Below, in pieces: positions 1-6,363 of a stretch of 10,746 nucleotides of DNA. The stretch's first letter is position 1. The number at the start of each line of letters is the position of its first letter. The translations under genes were made by a program, and so were the position numbers. The stretch lies in NCBI GenBank assembly GCA_031278135.1, contig JAITKY010000038.1:1-10746 (forward strand), given 5' to 3'. The notes below the pieces were generated by a model, which was not told the DNA's origin, ran no database searches, and was given only the letters and a program-made list of their open reading frames with translations. This DNA comes from Prevotellaceae bacterium. Lineage in GTDB: Bacteria; Bacteroidota; Bacteroidia; Bacteroidales; UBA932.

Positions 1-136
1 ACAAAGGTCGTGAAATTTATTTACATAGTAATGCATTAAAAATAAAAAAGTTACCAACACCCTCTGACTAAAATTGTTAATAACTACCAGATTTTGAAAT
101 TTTTTATGCGTTGACCCTGTTCATAGATATAGATAG

Positions 137-601
137 GTAACAAAACCTAATACACTTATAGGACTAAGCAATTATGGCGTTTATACATGCATCTGCAATA
201 AATCGGATCATTCGACTGTAATATCTCCTAATGTATTTTATAACAGCCTGTTCGATGAAAATCATGTTGCATACATAATCAACAGGATTATTGACAATAA
301 AATAGTATATTGGACAAATGCAAACGAGTTGGTTTTTGCCTATCCAAAAGAGGAATTGTCCAATATGACTTTTAAAAATAAAGTATATGGCGAACGATTT
401 AAAAACGTTAATATTTGACTGGAATCAGACGCAGAAAATCCGTTTCGTGCCGCAATCAAAAGCGAAATCTTTTCATTGATTGCGTCGAACTTACGTTTCA
501 ATTGGTTGTTCGGAAATCGGAAGGACTTAGATATCGATCCTCCTCCCCTTACAAACCACATGCGCAAGTTCCTGCAAAGCAATCCGCACTGCACAAAATA
601 G
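137..601 (+). pseudogene. Broken reading frame, unrecognised protein, one internal stop
   Basis: A single frame is open from the TAG at 134-136 to the TAG at 599-601 except for one TGA at 416-418. The 93 codons before it read like a real protein (for example SNYGVYTCICNKSDHSTVIS and IINRIIDNKIVYWTNANELV). The 60 codons after it also do, in the same frame (ESDAENPFRAAIKSEIFSLI, then FNWLFGNRKDLDIDPPP). One substitution such as CGA to TGA would explain the break. The 5' part has no good start codon, and the frame further upstream is closed by several stops, so the N-terminus also seems lost. I do not recognise the family. It is probably the decayed remnant of an accessory gene. Selenocysteine at the TGA is an alternative I consider unlikely, and TGA is a normal stop elsewhere in this window (at 10203-10205). 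Confidence 0.45.
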
Positions 602-620
602 CATTTTTATGCAGTGCGGA
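583..620. terminator. Inverted repeat, probable bidirectional terminator
   Basis: The arms TCCGCACTGCA (583-593) and TGCAGTGCGGA (610-620) form a perfect 11-bp stem around a 16-base AT-rich loop. On the plus strand the stem is followed by a T-rich but interrupted stretch (aatattgtttattg). On the minus strand it is followed by ttgctttg. It lies between the convergent ends of the broken plus-strand frame (stop at 599-601, inside the loop) and the minus-strand gene ending at 650, which is where a shared terminator would be expected. The weak T-tracts keep confidence moderate. Confidence 0.55.
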
Positions 621-649
621 AATATTGTTTATTGTATGTCGAAAATCAT

Positions 650-1219
650 TTAAAAATGATAACATATGAGTAACATTCCAACCGATCCGACATTCATTTC
701 AAATGAAGTTTTATTGTCCTCAGGATCAAGACTGTCCGGTTTTATTCTCCTCGAACAGAAAAAATTAAGATTTACTTCCGTTGCAATGGAAAACTGTTTT
801 ACGAAATAATGAGCAAAACCAATAAATGGATGTATTCCGCCTCTGATTGTTTTATTTGCCTGAAAATTGTTTGCTCTATAGAGAAAGGAAATATCAGTTC
901 CATACGAAAACTGCCATTTCCAGTTCCCTATTGTTCTATCCCATTCATAACCTGCTTTATTTCTCAAACCTTTGTATCCATCATTCGAGGTACTCCATTC
1001 AATATCAAGCCCACAACGAATGGCTCTTTTTTGATTGAAATATCGTTTATAATTCAATAAATACGATTCGGGCTTCTTCGTCAACACTGTGATAATGTTG
1101 GAAATGTCTATTCCTATCTCATTTTTATAAAAATTAGCATCACTTGTATTATTTTGAGCAATGAGATTAATCGAAAAAAAAACAAAAACTGCTATGCTAT
1201 ATATTTTTTCATATTTCAT
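650..1219 (-). CDS. Secreted hypothetical protein, likely small outer-membrane beta-barrel
   Basis: This 189-residue protein starts with a clear type I signal peptide: lysine near the start, a hydrophobic stretch at about 6-20, and cleavage likely after Ala21 to leave N-terminal Gln22, which is common in Bacteroidetes. The mature part alternates hydrophobic and polar residues with many aromatics and glycines (WKWQFSYGTDISFLYRAN, IRGGIHPFIGFAHYF). It ends in CYHF with a C-terminal phenylalanine, as in substrates of the outer-membrane barrel assembly machinery. This resembles the small OMP_b-brl type barrels of Bacteroidetes, but I cannot assign a specific family. The ATG at 1217-1219 shares one base with the stop of the upstream lipoprotein gene (TAATG), so the two are probably translationally coupled and may act together at the outer membrane. 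The hairpin at 583-620 probably ends the transcript. Confidence 0.7.
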   Translation of the reverse strand: MKYEKIYSIAVFVFFSINLIAQNNTSDANFYKNEIGIDISNIITVLTKKPESYLLNYKRYFNQKRAIRCGLDIEWSTSNDGYKGLRNKAGYEWDRTIGNWKWQFSYGTDISFLYRANNFQANKTIRGGIHPFIGFAHYFVKQFSIATEVNLNFFCSRRIKPDSLDPEDNKTSFEMNVGSVGMLLICYHF

Positions 1220-2406
1220 TACTCCAAATATTCTTCAAACATTGTTTTTATATCTTCTATGAAACTGTCATAATAAATGGAAGTATTTTCCTGTGTTCCA
1301 TCTTTATAAACGATATAGAGGTATTTATTATCATCTAAATCAACAATTTTCAATGTTCCTGTTTTTTGAGTTTTGTGAAACACTTCAAAATTTGTACATT
1401 TGTTAATATTTTCTGCTGTATTGTTCAGTTGATCAAGTGTTTTAAGGTCAACTGTACCAACAATTGAGAGTTCATGCTGTCTAATATTAAATTTCAATAC
1501 GTTCAAATACATGTCATCAAAATCGGAATACTTAGAAAGTCCGTTAGACAACGTTGCTTCACAATTGATTATCAAATTATTCTTCGATTTGGTTTCGTCT
1601 GCAATACTTACTTCTGCTTTAAACTTTGTTGGACTTTCCTGAGCAAGTGATATATCAAAATTCAATGGTTTTGTATAAACATTTACCGTAACTTGTTTTG
1701 GGATACCATATTCTGAAAAATCAGCAGTAAGATCTGTTGAAAAAAGTTTTTCATCATTTTGTTTGAGATAAATATTTGCTTTTGTCGGCAGATAAATGAT
1801 ATCGCCTTCAATATCACATTGTTTATCCTCGTAGGCTGTGATTGCAGCTTCACAGTCATTGCTTCCTTTGTTTTCAGAAGACGGAAACAAAACGAGAACG
1901 GAATTATGTGATGTTTTATTCCAACGTTTACTACTATTATCCCAAACGTATCTTCCTGCAACTGTAGCGAAGTTAAACCGTCCTTCATTACCAATCTTAT
2001 CAAAATCAACAATTTCTTCCAACTTTTCTCCAAGCATTTCCGTAAATTCGGAAATAACATCGTCATAATAGTTATACGAATTTTGCACATAATTACCAGC
2101 GCCCGGTGTATATTCGTATTCGTCCGTATTGTAGTTATACGAATAATTACCGTTACCCTCACCTACCTGATAGTAATAGTAGTTTTCTGTGTATTTTTTT
2201 TCATACCCAATAAATTGGTCAGCAAATTTGTAAAATGAACCATTTTTCAAGGTTTCGAGTAAATTTTTTGTCCTGTCGAAAGAGGCTTGGATATTCACTT
2301 TGTCTTCTTCTACAGTTGTAGAAATTTCGTTTTTATTGTCATTCTTTTCACATCCAACTATGAAAAAAGATAACAAAACGATTCCACTAAATATGAATCT
2401 ACTCAT
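1219..2406 (-). CDS. Hypothetical lipoprotein with Tyr-rich segment
   Basis: From the ATG at 2404-2406 this is 395 residues with a classic type II signal: a short basic start, a hydrophobic core, then I-V-G-C, putting the lipidated cysteine at residue 19. That is why I chose this start. AGGA stands 11 bases upstream of it. The frame also stays open to ATGs at 2527-2529 and 2560-2562, which would add 41 or 52 residues ahead of the signal. Residues about 72-114 of the short form hold 14 tyrosines mixed with Asn and Gly (YYYY, then YSYNYN and YNYY). The rest is Lys/Asp/Asn-rich, apparently beta-structured, with segments such as FATVAGRYVWDNSSKRWNKT. No enzyme motif is visible and I do not recognise the family. 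It is likely anchored in the outer membrane and made together with the barrel-like protein encoded next to it. Its far end overlaps that gene by one base. Confidence 0.72.
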   Translation of the reverse strand: MSRFIFSGIVLLSFFIVGCEKNDNKNEISTTVEEDKVNIQASFDRTKNLLETLKNGSFYKFADQFIGYEKKYTENYYYYQVGEGNGNYSYNYNTDEYEYTPGAGNYVQNSYNYYDDVISEFTEMLGEKLEEIVDFDKIGNEGRFNFATVAGRYVWDNSSKRWNKTSHNSVLVLFPSSENKGSNDCEAAITAYEDKQCDIEGDIIYLPTKANIYLKQNDEKLFSTDLTADFSEYGIPKQVTVNVYTKPLNFDISLAQESPTKFKAEVSIADETKSKNNLIINCEATLSNGLSKYSDFDDMYLNVLKFNIRQHELSIVGTVDLKTLDQLNNTAENINKCTNFEVFHKTQKTGTLKIVDLDDNKYLYIVYKDGTQENTSIYYDSFIEDIKTMFEEYLE

Positions 2407-2562
2407 AGTAGACACATTCCTACTTATTTGGTTTTTCAGACTTGCCCCGTTTTTTAAATGGTCTCCGGCTTCCATTAATTTTCCGTTACAATCGGCGTAC
2501 TTTGTCCAATTTTTTAAATTCTTTTTCATAAAATTTACTTTTAAAAATATTAATAATTTCAT
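2407..2562 (-). other. In-frame open leader ahead of the lipoprotein start
   Basis: These 52 codons are open and in frame with the lipoprotein. From the second ATG they read MKKNLKNWTKYADCNGKLME and continue hydrophilic (EAGDHLKNGASLKNQISRN), which looks like coding sequence rather than random AT-rich DNA. The promoter at 2591-2622 would start transcription near 2585, only about 25 bases before the first ATG but about 180 before the preferred one. Either the protein has a long cytoplasmic-type N-terminus before an internal hydrophobic segment, or this is a long leader or small peptide region. The sequence alone does not decide it. Confidence 0.35.
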
Positions 2563-2590
2563 TAATTTCTATCTATTACCAAAAACGGCG

Positions 2591-2622
2591 CAAAGATATA
2601 AATAATTATTTTACTGTGCAAA
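2591..2622 (-). promoter_or_regulatory. Bacteroidetes-type promoter for the lipoprotein operon
   Basis: Read on the minus strand, TTTG (2619-2622) is followed after 20 bases by TATCTTTG (2591-2598). This matches the Bacteroidetes primary sigma consensus TTTG-N19-21-TAnnTTTG at every fixed position. Transcription should start near 2585 and run into the lipoprotein and barrel-like genes. It is the best-formed promoter in the window. Confidence 0.7.
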
Positions 2623-2634
2623 AAAAATCAATAG

Positions 2635-2670
2635 CACTATTTCGACATTTCTATCACTATTTCGGCATTT
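2635..2670. repeat. 16-bp direct repeat upstream of the promoter, possible operator
   Basis: CACTATTTCGACATTT (2635-2650) and CACTATTTCGGCATTT (2655-2670) differ at one base and repeat with a 20-bp period, close to two helical turns. They lie 12 bp upstream of the -33 box of the minus-strand promoter, where an activator binding as a tandem dimer would sit. The regulator is not identified. Chance similarity is possible but unlikely at this length. Confidence 0.5.
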
Positions 2671-2833
2671 TTTTTATCTGAATGCTTGATATTCTTTTAA
2701 TTACAGCACTTTATATTAATATTTTCATTGAAATCTCGATAGTCTGTCAATCAGGCAAATACGTATACAAAAAAAATTATGCTTCCGTTAAAAATCGACA
2801 TTAAAAAACATTTTAAAACTATAATTTGCCGAC

Positions 2834-2868
2834 AAAAAAAACTTTAAATCCCATCGTTATTGCGATGG
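2834..2868 (-). terminator. Possible minus-strand hairpin terminator in a G+C-rich patch
   Basis: CCATCG (2851-2856) and CGATGG (2863-2868) form a perfect 6-bp stem with a 6-base loop. On the minus strand it is followed, after 9 bases, by a run of eight T (2834-2841). No minus-strand protein gene lies to its right, so if real it would end a small untranslated RNA starting near 2900-2950, or it is part of a relic repeat. The gap between stem and T-run is longer than in a standard terminator. Confidence 0.25.
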
Positions 2869-2948
2869 CGCAACCGCAGCCTATCGACGACCGCCATTTC
2901 CTTTTTCCAGACTTCTATTTAAGCCACAAACATCTTTAATATGTGGAT

Positions 2949-2964
2949 AAAAAAAAGGGGGGGG
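2949..2964. repeat. A8-G8 homopolymer block
   Basis: Eight A (2949-2956) are followed directly by eight G (2957-2964), the only long G run in an AT-rich region. It lies about 98 bp before the CLC start codon and 58 bp before its -7-like element. Such tracts can slip in length during replication and can change promoter spacing, but they are also prone to sequencing error. Confidence 0.6.
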
Positions 2965-3020
2965 CGTACACCCTAAAAATACAAAATACAATACAATTGA
3001 ATTAAAAACCAAAAATATTA

Positions 3021-3034
3021 CGTACTTTTGTACG
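3021..3034 (+). promoter_or_regulatory. -7-like element inside a small palindrome, upstream of the CLC gene
   Basis: TACTTTTG (3023-3030) fits the Bacteroidetes -7 consensus TAnnTTTG and lies 31 bases before the CLC start codon. The best -33 candidate, ATTG at 2996-2999, is 23 bases away, slightly too far and one mismatch off. The element is embedded in CGTAC-TTTT-GTACG (3021-3034), a perfect 5-bp inverted repeat that could let a repressor cover the promoter. Confidence 0.4.
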
Positions 3035-3061
3035 CTCAATTTTAAAATAAATGTTTTATAA

Positions 3062-4840
3062 ATGCGTATAATTGAGGAATTAAGGGACTTTGCGAATGAC
3101 AAATTAAGGCTACTTGGACAGGACAAGATACCTTATGTATTAGCAATTTTTGTAGGATTGTGTAGCGGTTTGGCGGCGGTATTCCTGAAATCTGCAATAC
3201 ATTTGGTAAAAGATGGTTTGACAGGCTGGTTCAATGTAGCGCAGGGAAGTTTTTTTTACCTTGCATATCCCGGAATCGGGATTTTGATAACGATTATTTT
3301 CGTGAAATATTTTGTTAAAGACAATATCGGACACGGAATAACAAAAGTATTGTATTCAATATCAAGAAATAACTCTTTGATAAAATCACATAACATGTAC
3401 AGTTCGATGATTGCCGGCACTTTCACAATAGGATTTGGTGGTTCGGTAGGAGCCGAAGCCCCGATTGTCATGACAGGTTCGGCGATAGGTTCGAATATTG
3501 GCAATTTTTTTCGACTTAACTATAAACAAATCACGCTTTTGTTGGGTTGTGGAGCCTCCGGCGCCGTGTCGGGAATATTCAAAGCGCCGTTGGCGGGAAT
3601 TATTTTCACACTCGAAATCCTGATGCTCGACCTTTCACTGTCGTCGATTATTCCGTTGATGATTTCGTCCGTCACTGCCTGCGGAGTTTCGTATTTGCTG
3701 ATAGGCTCCAACGTCGAGTTTGGTAATTCGCTCGAAGCGTTTGCCATGGGCAACATACCTTATTATATTGTATTAGGAATTTTTTGCGGATTTGTTTCGC
3801 TGTATTTCACAAGGGCGACCTTGTTTCTGGAAAAGAAAATTGCTTTAGTGAAAAACACCATATATCGTTGGATTGCAGGATCAATATCGCTTGGAATCCT
3901 GATATATTTTATTCCGGCGCTCTACGGCGAAGGCTACGACATCCTGACTTCGATAATGACGGGCAACTCGTCCGAAATCTTTGAACGGAGTATTTTTTAC
4001 AGTTTGCAGGATAAAGCATGGTTTTTCGTTTTATATCTGGTGAGTATCATAATATTTAAAGTATTAGCCATGTCGCTGACAAACGGTAGCGGAGGCGTCG
4101 GCGGAACATTTGGTCCGACATTGTTTTTGGGCGGAATAGCGGGTTTTCTTGTTGCGCGTTTGATCAATATTTCAGGGATATACGAAGTTCCGGAGAGCAA
4201 TTTTGCTTTGGTCGGCATGGCAGGGATGATGTCGGGAGTTATGCAGGCGCCGTTGACTGCGATATTTTTAATTGCCGAAATAACAGGTGGATACACGCTA
4301 CTTATGCCGCTTATGGTTGTTTCCGTCATTTCGTTTATCACGATACGACGATTCGAACAGTATTCGATATACACAAAACGTTTGGCACAATCGGGCGATT
4401 TGTTGACGCATAACAAAGATAAAGCAGCCCTCATTCTCCTGAAAGTCGAGGATTTGGTCGAAACCGATTTCGTCAAAGTCTATCCCGGCAACACCCTCGG
4501 CGAAATGGTTAAAGCCGTATCTTCGTCGAAAAGAAACATATTTCCTGTGATTGGCAGGAAAGGGCGTATCGAAGGCGTTGTTTTTCTGGACGATATAAGA
4601 GACGTAATGTTCGAATCGACACTGTATTCCACAATGATTGTTAGAGATAGGATGAAACCCGTTCCTGACGTGATACATATCGACGAATCGATGGAAAATG
4701 TGATTACGAAATTTGAAAAAACCGGAGCATGGAACTTGCCGGTAGTAAACGAAACAGGCGAATATGTCGGTTTTCTGTCCAAGTCGAAGATATTTTCCGC
4801 ATACCGCGAACTGTTAAAAGAACTGTTTGGAGATGAATAA
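3062..4840 (+). CDS. CLC-family chloride channel/transporter with C-terminal CBS pair
   Basis: This 592-residue inner-membrane protein has the CLC fold followed by two CBS domains (about 466-520 and 527-587), which bind adenine nucleotides in related proteins and gate transport. CLC signature motifs are present: GHGIT (90-94, matching GSGIP of E. coli ClcA), GSVGAEAP (127-134) with gating glutamate Glu132, GTFGP (348-352), and Tyr434, aligning with the chloride-coordinating Tyr445 of ClcA. In the segment APLAGIIFTLEIL (175-187) the position of the ClcA proton glutamate Glu203 is Ile186, while the neighbouring Glu185 is kept. Coupled Cl-/H+ exchangers usually carry an acid there, so channel-like or altered coupling is possible; this rests on an ungapped alignment by eye. 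The family assignment is firm, the substrate and mechanism are not. tpiA follows after 30 bp and may share the transcript. Confidence 0.93.
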   Translation: MRIIEELRDFANDKLRLLGQDKIPYVLAIFVGLCSGLAAVFLKSAIHLVKDGLTGWFNVAQGSFFYLAYPGIGILITIIFVKYFVKDNIGHGITKVLYSISRNNSLIKSHNMYSSMIAGTFTIGFGGSVGAEAPIVMTGSAIGSNIGNFFRLNYKQITLLLGCGASGAVSGIFKAPLAGIIFTLEILMLDLSLSSIIPLMISSVTACGVSYLLIGSNVEFGNSLEAFAMGNIPYYIVLGIFCGFVSLYFTRATLFLEKKIALVKNTIYRWIAGSISLGILIYFIPALYGEGYDILTSIMTGNSSEIFERSIFYSLQDKAWFFVLYLVSIIIFKVLAMSLTNGSGGVGGTFGPTLFLGGIAGFLVARLINISGIYEVPESNFALVGMAGMMSGVMQAPLTAIFLIAEITGGYTLLMPLMVVSVISFITIRRFEQYSIYTKRLAQSGDLLTHNKDKAALILLKVEDLVETDFVKVYPGNTLGEMVKAVSSSKRNIFPVIGRKGRIEGVVFLDDIRDVMFESTLYSTMIVRDRMKPVPDVIHIDESMENVITKFEKTGAWNLPVVNETGEYVGFLSKSKIFSAYRELLKELFGDE

Positions 4841-4870
4841 ATTATTAATAAAACTAAATATTTTCATATT

Positions 4871-5620
4871 ATGAGAAAAAAAATTGTAGCAGGAAATTGG
4901 AAGATGAATACTTCCGTATCGAAAGGCGAACAACTTGCAGCCGAAATTGTCGAAAAATCGAAAGACGTTGAAGGCGTTGTGCTTGTAGTAGCTCCACCTT
5001 TCACTCATTTGACCAAAGTCGCAGATAAACTGAATGGTTCGCAAGTGGCTTTGAGCGCTCAAAACTGTGCAGCCGAAACTTCGGGCGCATACACCGGCGA
5101 AGTGGCGGCTTCGATGGTTGCCGACACTGGCGCAAAATATTGTATCTTAGGACACTCGGAACGTCGCGAATATTACGGCGAAACCGATGAAACCCTGAAC
5201 AAAAAACTCGCACAGTGTTTTGCAAACAACTTGATTCCTGTCTTTTGCGTAGGCGAAAAGTTGGCGGAACGCGAAAACGAACGTCATTTTGAAGTAGTTA
5301 AGACACAGTTGTATAATACGGTATTCAATCTCAGCGACGAGGATTTCGGCAAAGTCGTAATCGCTTACGAACCTGTGTGGGCTATCGGAACCGGAAAAAC
5401 CGCAACTCCCGATCAGGCACAGGAAATTCATGCTTTTATCCGAAAAACTCTGGCTGAAAAATTCGGAGCAAAAGCCGATGACACTTCAATCCTTTACGGC
5501 GGAAGTTGTAACCCTGCGAATGCCAAATCGTTATTTGCAAACGCAGATGTTGATGGAGGATTAATCGGCGGCGCTTCTCTGAAATCCGACGATTTTATCG
5601 CTATTGCCAAATCCTTCTAA
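4871..5620 (+). CDS. tpiA: Triosephosphate isomerase
   Basis: This cytosolic glycolytic enzyme interconverts dihydroxyacetone phosphate and glyceraldehyde 3-phosphate. At 249 residues it has the normal family length and starts with the typical KIVAGNWKMN. All catalytic residues are visible: Asn9 and Lys11 at the end of strand 1, His95 in CILGHSERRE, and Glu167 in AYEPVWAIGTGK, which also carries the mobile active-site loop. The phosphate-binding ends YGGS (209-212) and GLIGGASL (230-237) are intact. The ATG at 4871 is right because the conserved N-terminus begins at once. The 30-bp gap after the CLC gene holds no promoter I can see, so read-through from it is likely. A palindromic repeat follows 29 bp after the stop. 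Confidence 0.98.
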   Translation: MRKKIVAGNWKMNTSVSKGEQLAAEIVEKSKDVEGVVLVVAPPFTHLTKVADKLNGSQVALSAQNCAAETSGAYTGEVAASMVADTGAKYCILGHSERREYYGETDETLNKKLAQCFANNLIPVFCVGEKLAERENERHFEVVKTQLYNTVFNLSDEDFGKVVIAYEPVWAIGTGKTATPDQAQEIHAFIRKTLAEKFGAKADDTSILYGGSCNPANAKSLFANADVDGGLIGGASLKSDDFIAIAKSF

Positions 5621-5648
5621 ATAAAGGCATGATTGATTAGTTGAATTA

Positions 5649-5680
5649 TGGATAATGAACGCTTTGCTGTTCATTATCCA
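5649..5680. repeat. Palindromic REP-like element between tpiA and the Yip1-like gene
   Basis: TGGATAATGAAC (5649-5660) and GTTCATTATCCA (5669-5680) form a perfect 12-bp stem with an 8-base loop. The similarity extends imperfectly outward (tagttgaatta on the left, the reverse of caatttacaatta on the right), giving a palindrome of about 60 bp. This looks like a short dispersed intergenic palindrome. It could also stop or stabilise the tpiA transcript, though no strong T-tract follows. It covers the first ATG of the next gene. Confidence 0.6.
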
Positions 5681-6212
5681 CAATTTACAATTATTGGGAC
5701 AGGTGAACTTCTATTTCACAAAGATACGGGAAAGAGTAAAAGGGATTTTGTTTTCTCCATTAAAGACGTGGGAATCAATGCGCAAAGAATCCGGCTATAC
5801 GATTGAAACAATCGTATTCCTGTTTGTTTGTTGCTTTGTTCCGGGTTTGCTGGCGCTCGTGAGATCTTTCCCGAGCTGGATGTCAGAAGTTTTTATCCCG
5901 TTTTTTACTATACTTATTTCGTCGATACTTCTACGTTTTATCAAGCCAATACGTAAAATCAGTTGGGAAGGAAATTTTAATCTGATTGTGTATTCGTTTT
6001 TTCCGTTATTCTGGTGTTATGCACTTAGTTACATCTTCAATCACCGGCAATATCTGCTACCTTTCGGATTACTTTATTCCATTGTATTGCTTTTCATCGC
6101 TTGCCGTATAACGATGAATATCCCTTTCTGGCAGTGTCTGTTACTCGTTTTAGAAATTGTTTTATTGCTGTTTTTCTGTTTGTATATGCTAATGGTGCCG
6201 TTGAGCGGATAA
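5655..6212 (+). CDS. Yip1-like integral membrane protein
   Basis: This 185-residue protein has about five hydrophobic segments (roughly 50-69, 79-96, 107-128, 132-152, 156-181). Ahead of them is a cytoplasmic stretch, RVKGILFSPLKTWESMRKE, typical of bacterial Yip1-domain proteins, whose role is poorly known. The coordinates use the first ATG, but that ATG lies inside the arm of the palindrome at 5649-5680, so the first 16 residues are probably repeat-derived. The GTG at 5703-5705 (residue 17, just before NFYFTKIRERVKG) is at least as likely the true start and gives 169 residues, closer to where the family's conserved part begins. It follows tpiA by 34 bp, with the palindrome between. Function is unknown; assignment rests on topology and the N-terminal motif. 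Confidence 0.7.
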   Translation: MNALLFIIHNLQLLGQVNFYFTKIRERVKGILFSPLKTWESMRKESGYTIETIVFLFVCCFVPGLLALVRSFPSWMSEVFIPFFTILISSILLRFIKPIRKISWEGNFNLIVYSFFPLFWCYALSYIFNHRQYLLPFGLLYSIVLLFIACRITMNIPFWQCLLLVLEIVLLLFFCLYMLMVPLSG

Positions 6213-6328
6213 CCATTTTTTTCCGATTATCAGGCGTCTGTTTTGTTTTTTTATACAACTTTTTTACAAAAATAGCGCTGAATATTAACAATTTGTGAGA
6301 AATAATTACCAATTAAGTATAATTTTAT

Positions 6329-6336
6329 TATTTTTG
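6329..6336 (+). promoter_or_regulatory. -7-like element upstream of purQ
   Basis: TATTTTTG fits the Bacteroidetes -7 consensus TAnnTTTG and lies 27 bases before the purQ ATG. The -33 position at normal spacing reads TTAC (6306-6309), only a half match to TTTG. It is the only promoter-like signal in the 151-bp gap between the Yip1-like gene and purQ, and the likely start of the purQ-nadD transcript. Confidence 0.4.
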
Positions 6337-6363
6337 CGGCAGATTATTAAAAAAGTATAACAA

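Larger units (their letters stand above)
2563..3061. other. Non-coding region between divergent genes
   Basis: About 500 bp separate the minus-strand lipoprotein leader from the plus-strand CLC gene. From left to right the region holds the minus-strand promoter, the 16-bp direct repeat, very AT-rich DNA (about 2680-2840), a patch at about 2851-2910 that is roughly half G+C with a hairpin, the A8-G8 block, and a -7-like element for the CLC gene. Frames crossing it are short and have no protein-like character, so I see no protein gene here. Confidence 0.6.

Noticed and set aside
1..136. Promoter or gene end at the left edge
   Set aside because: The stretch is AT-rich with stops in all frames, and the TTTG-like match at its edge lacks a -33 box.
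416..418. TGA as a selenocysteine codon
   Set aside because: No matching selenoprotein family and no clear hairpin right after the TGA was seen; the missing N-terminus fits decay better.
415..669. Plus-strand frame starting at TTG 415
   Set aside because: It is a different frame from the protein-like one at 137-601, and its Arg/Ser/Lys-rich translation is not protein-like.
1683..2162. Open frame of 159 codons on the minus strand inside the lipoprotein gene
   Set aside because: It is a shifted frame of the Tyr-rich coding region, with Ile/Thr/Arg-biased composition and no protein-like motifs.
2881..3126. Minus-strand frame crossing the A8-G8 block
   Set aside because: It spans homopolymers, the promoter and the CLC start, and has no recognisable composition.
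3997..4476. Open frame of 159 codons antisense to the CLC gene
   Set aside because: It lies wholly within a strongly supported gene and its composition is that of a complementary-strand shadow.
6213..6260. Terminator after the Yip1-like gene
   Set aside because: T-runs are present (6216-6222 and around 6240-6252), but the only stem, caggc/gtctg, is too short and mismatched.
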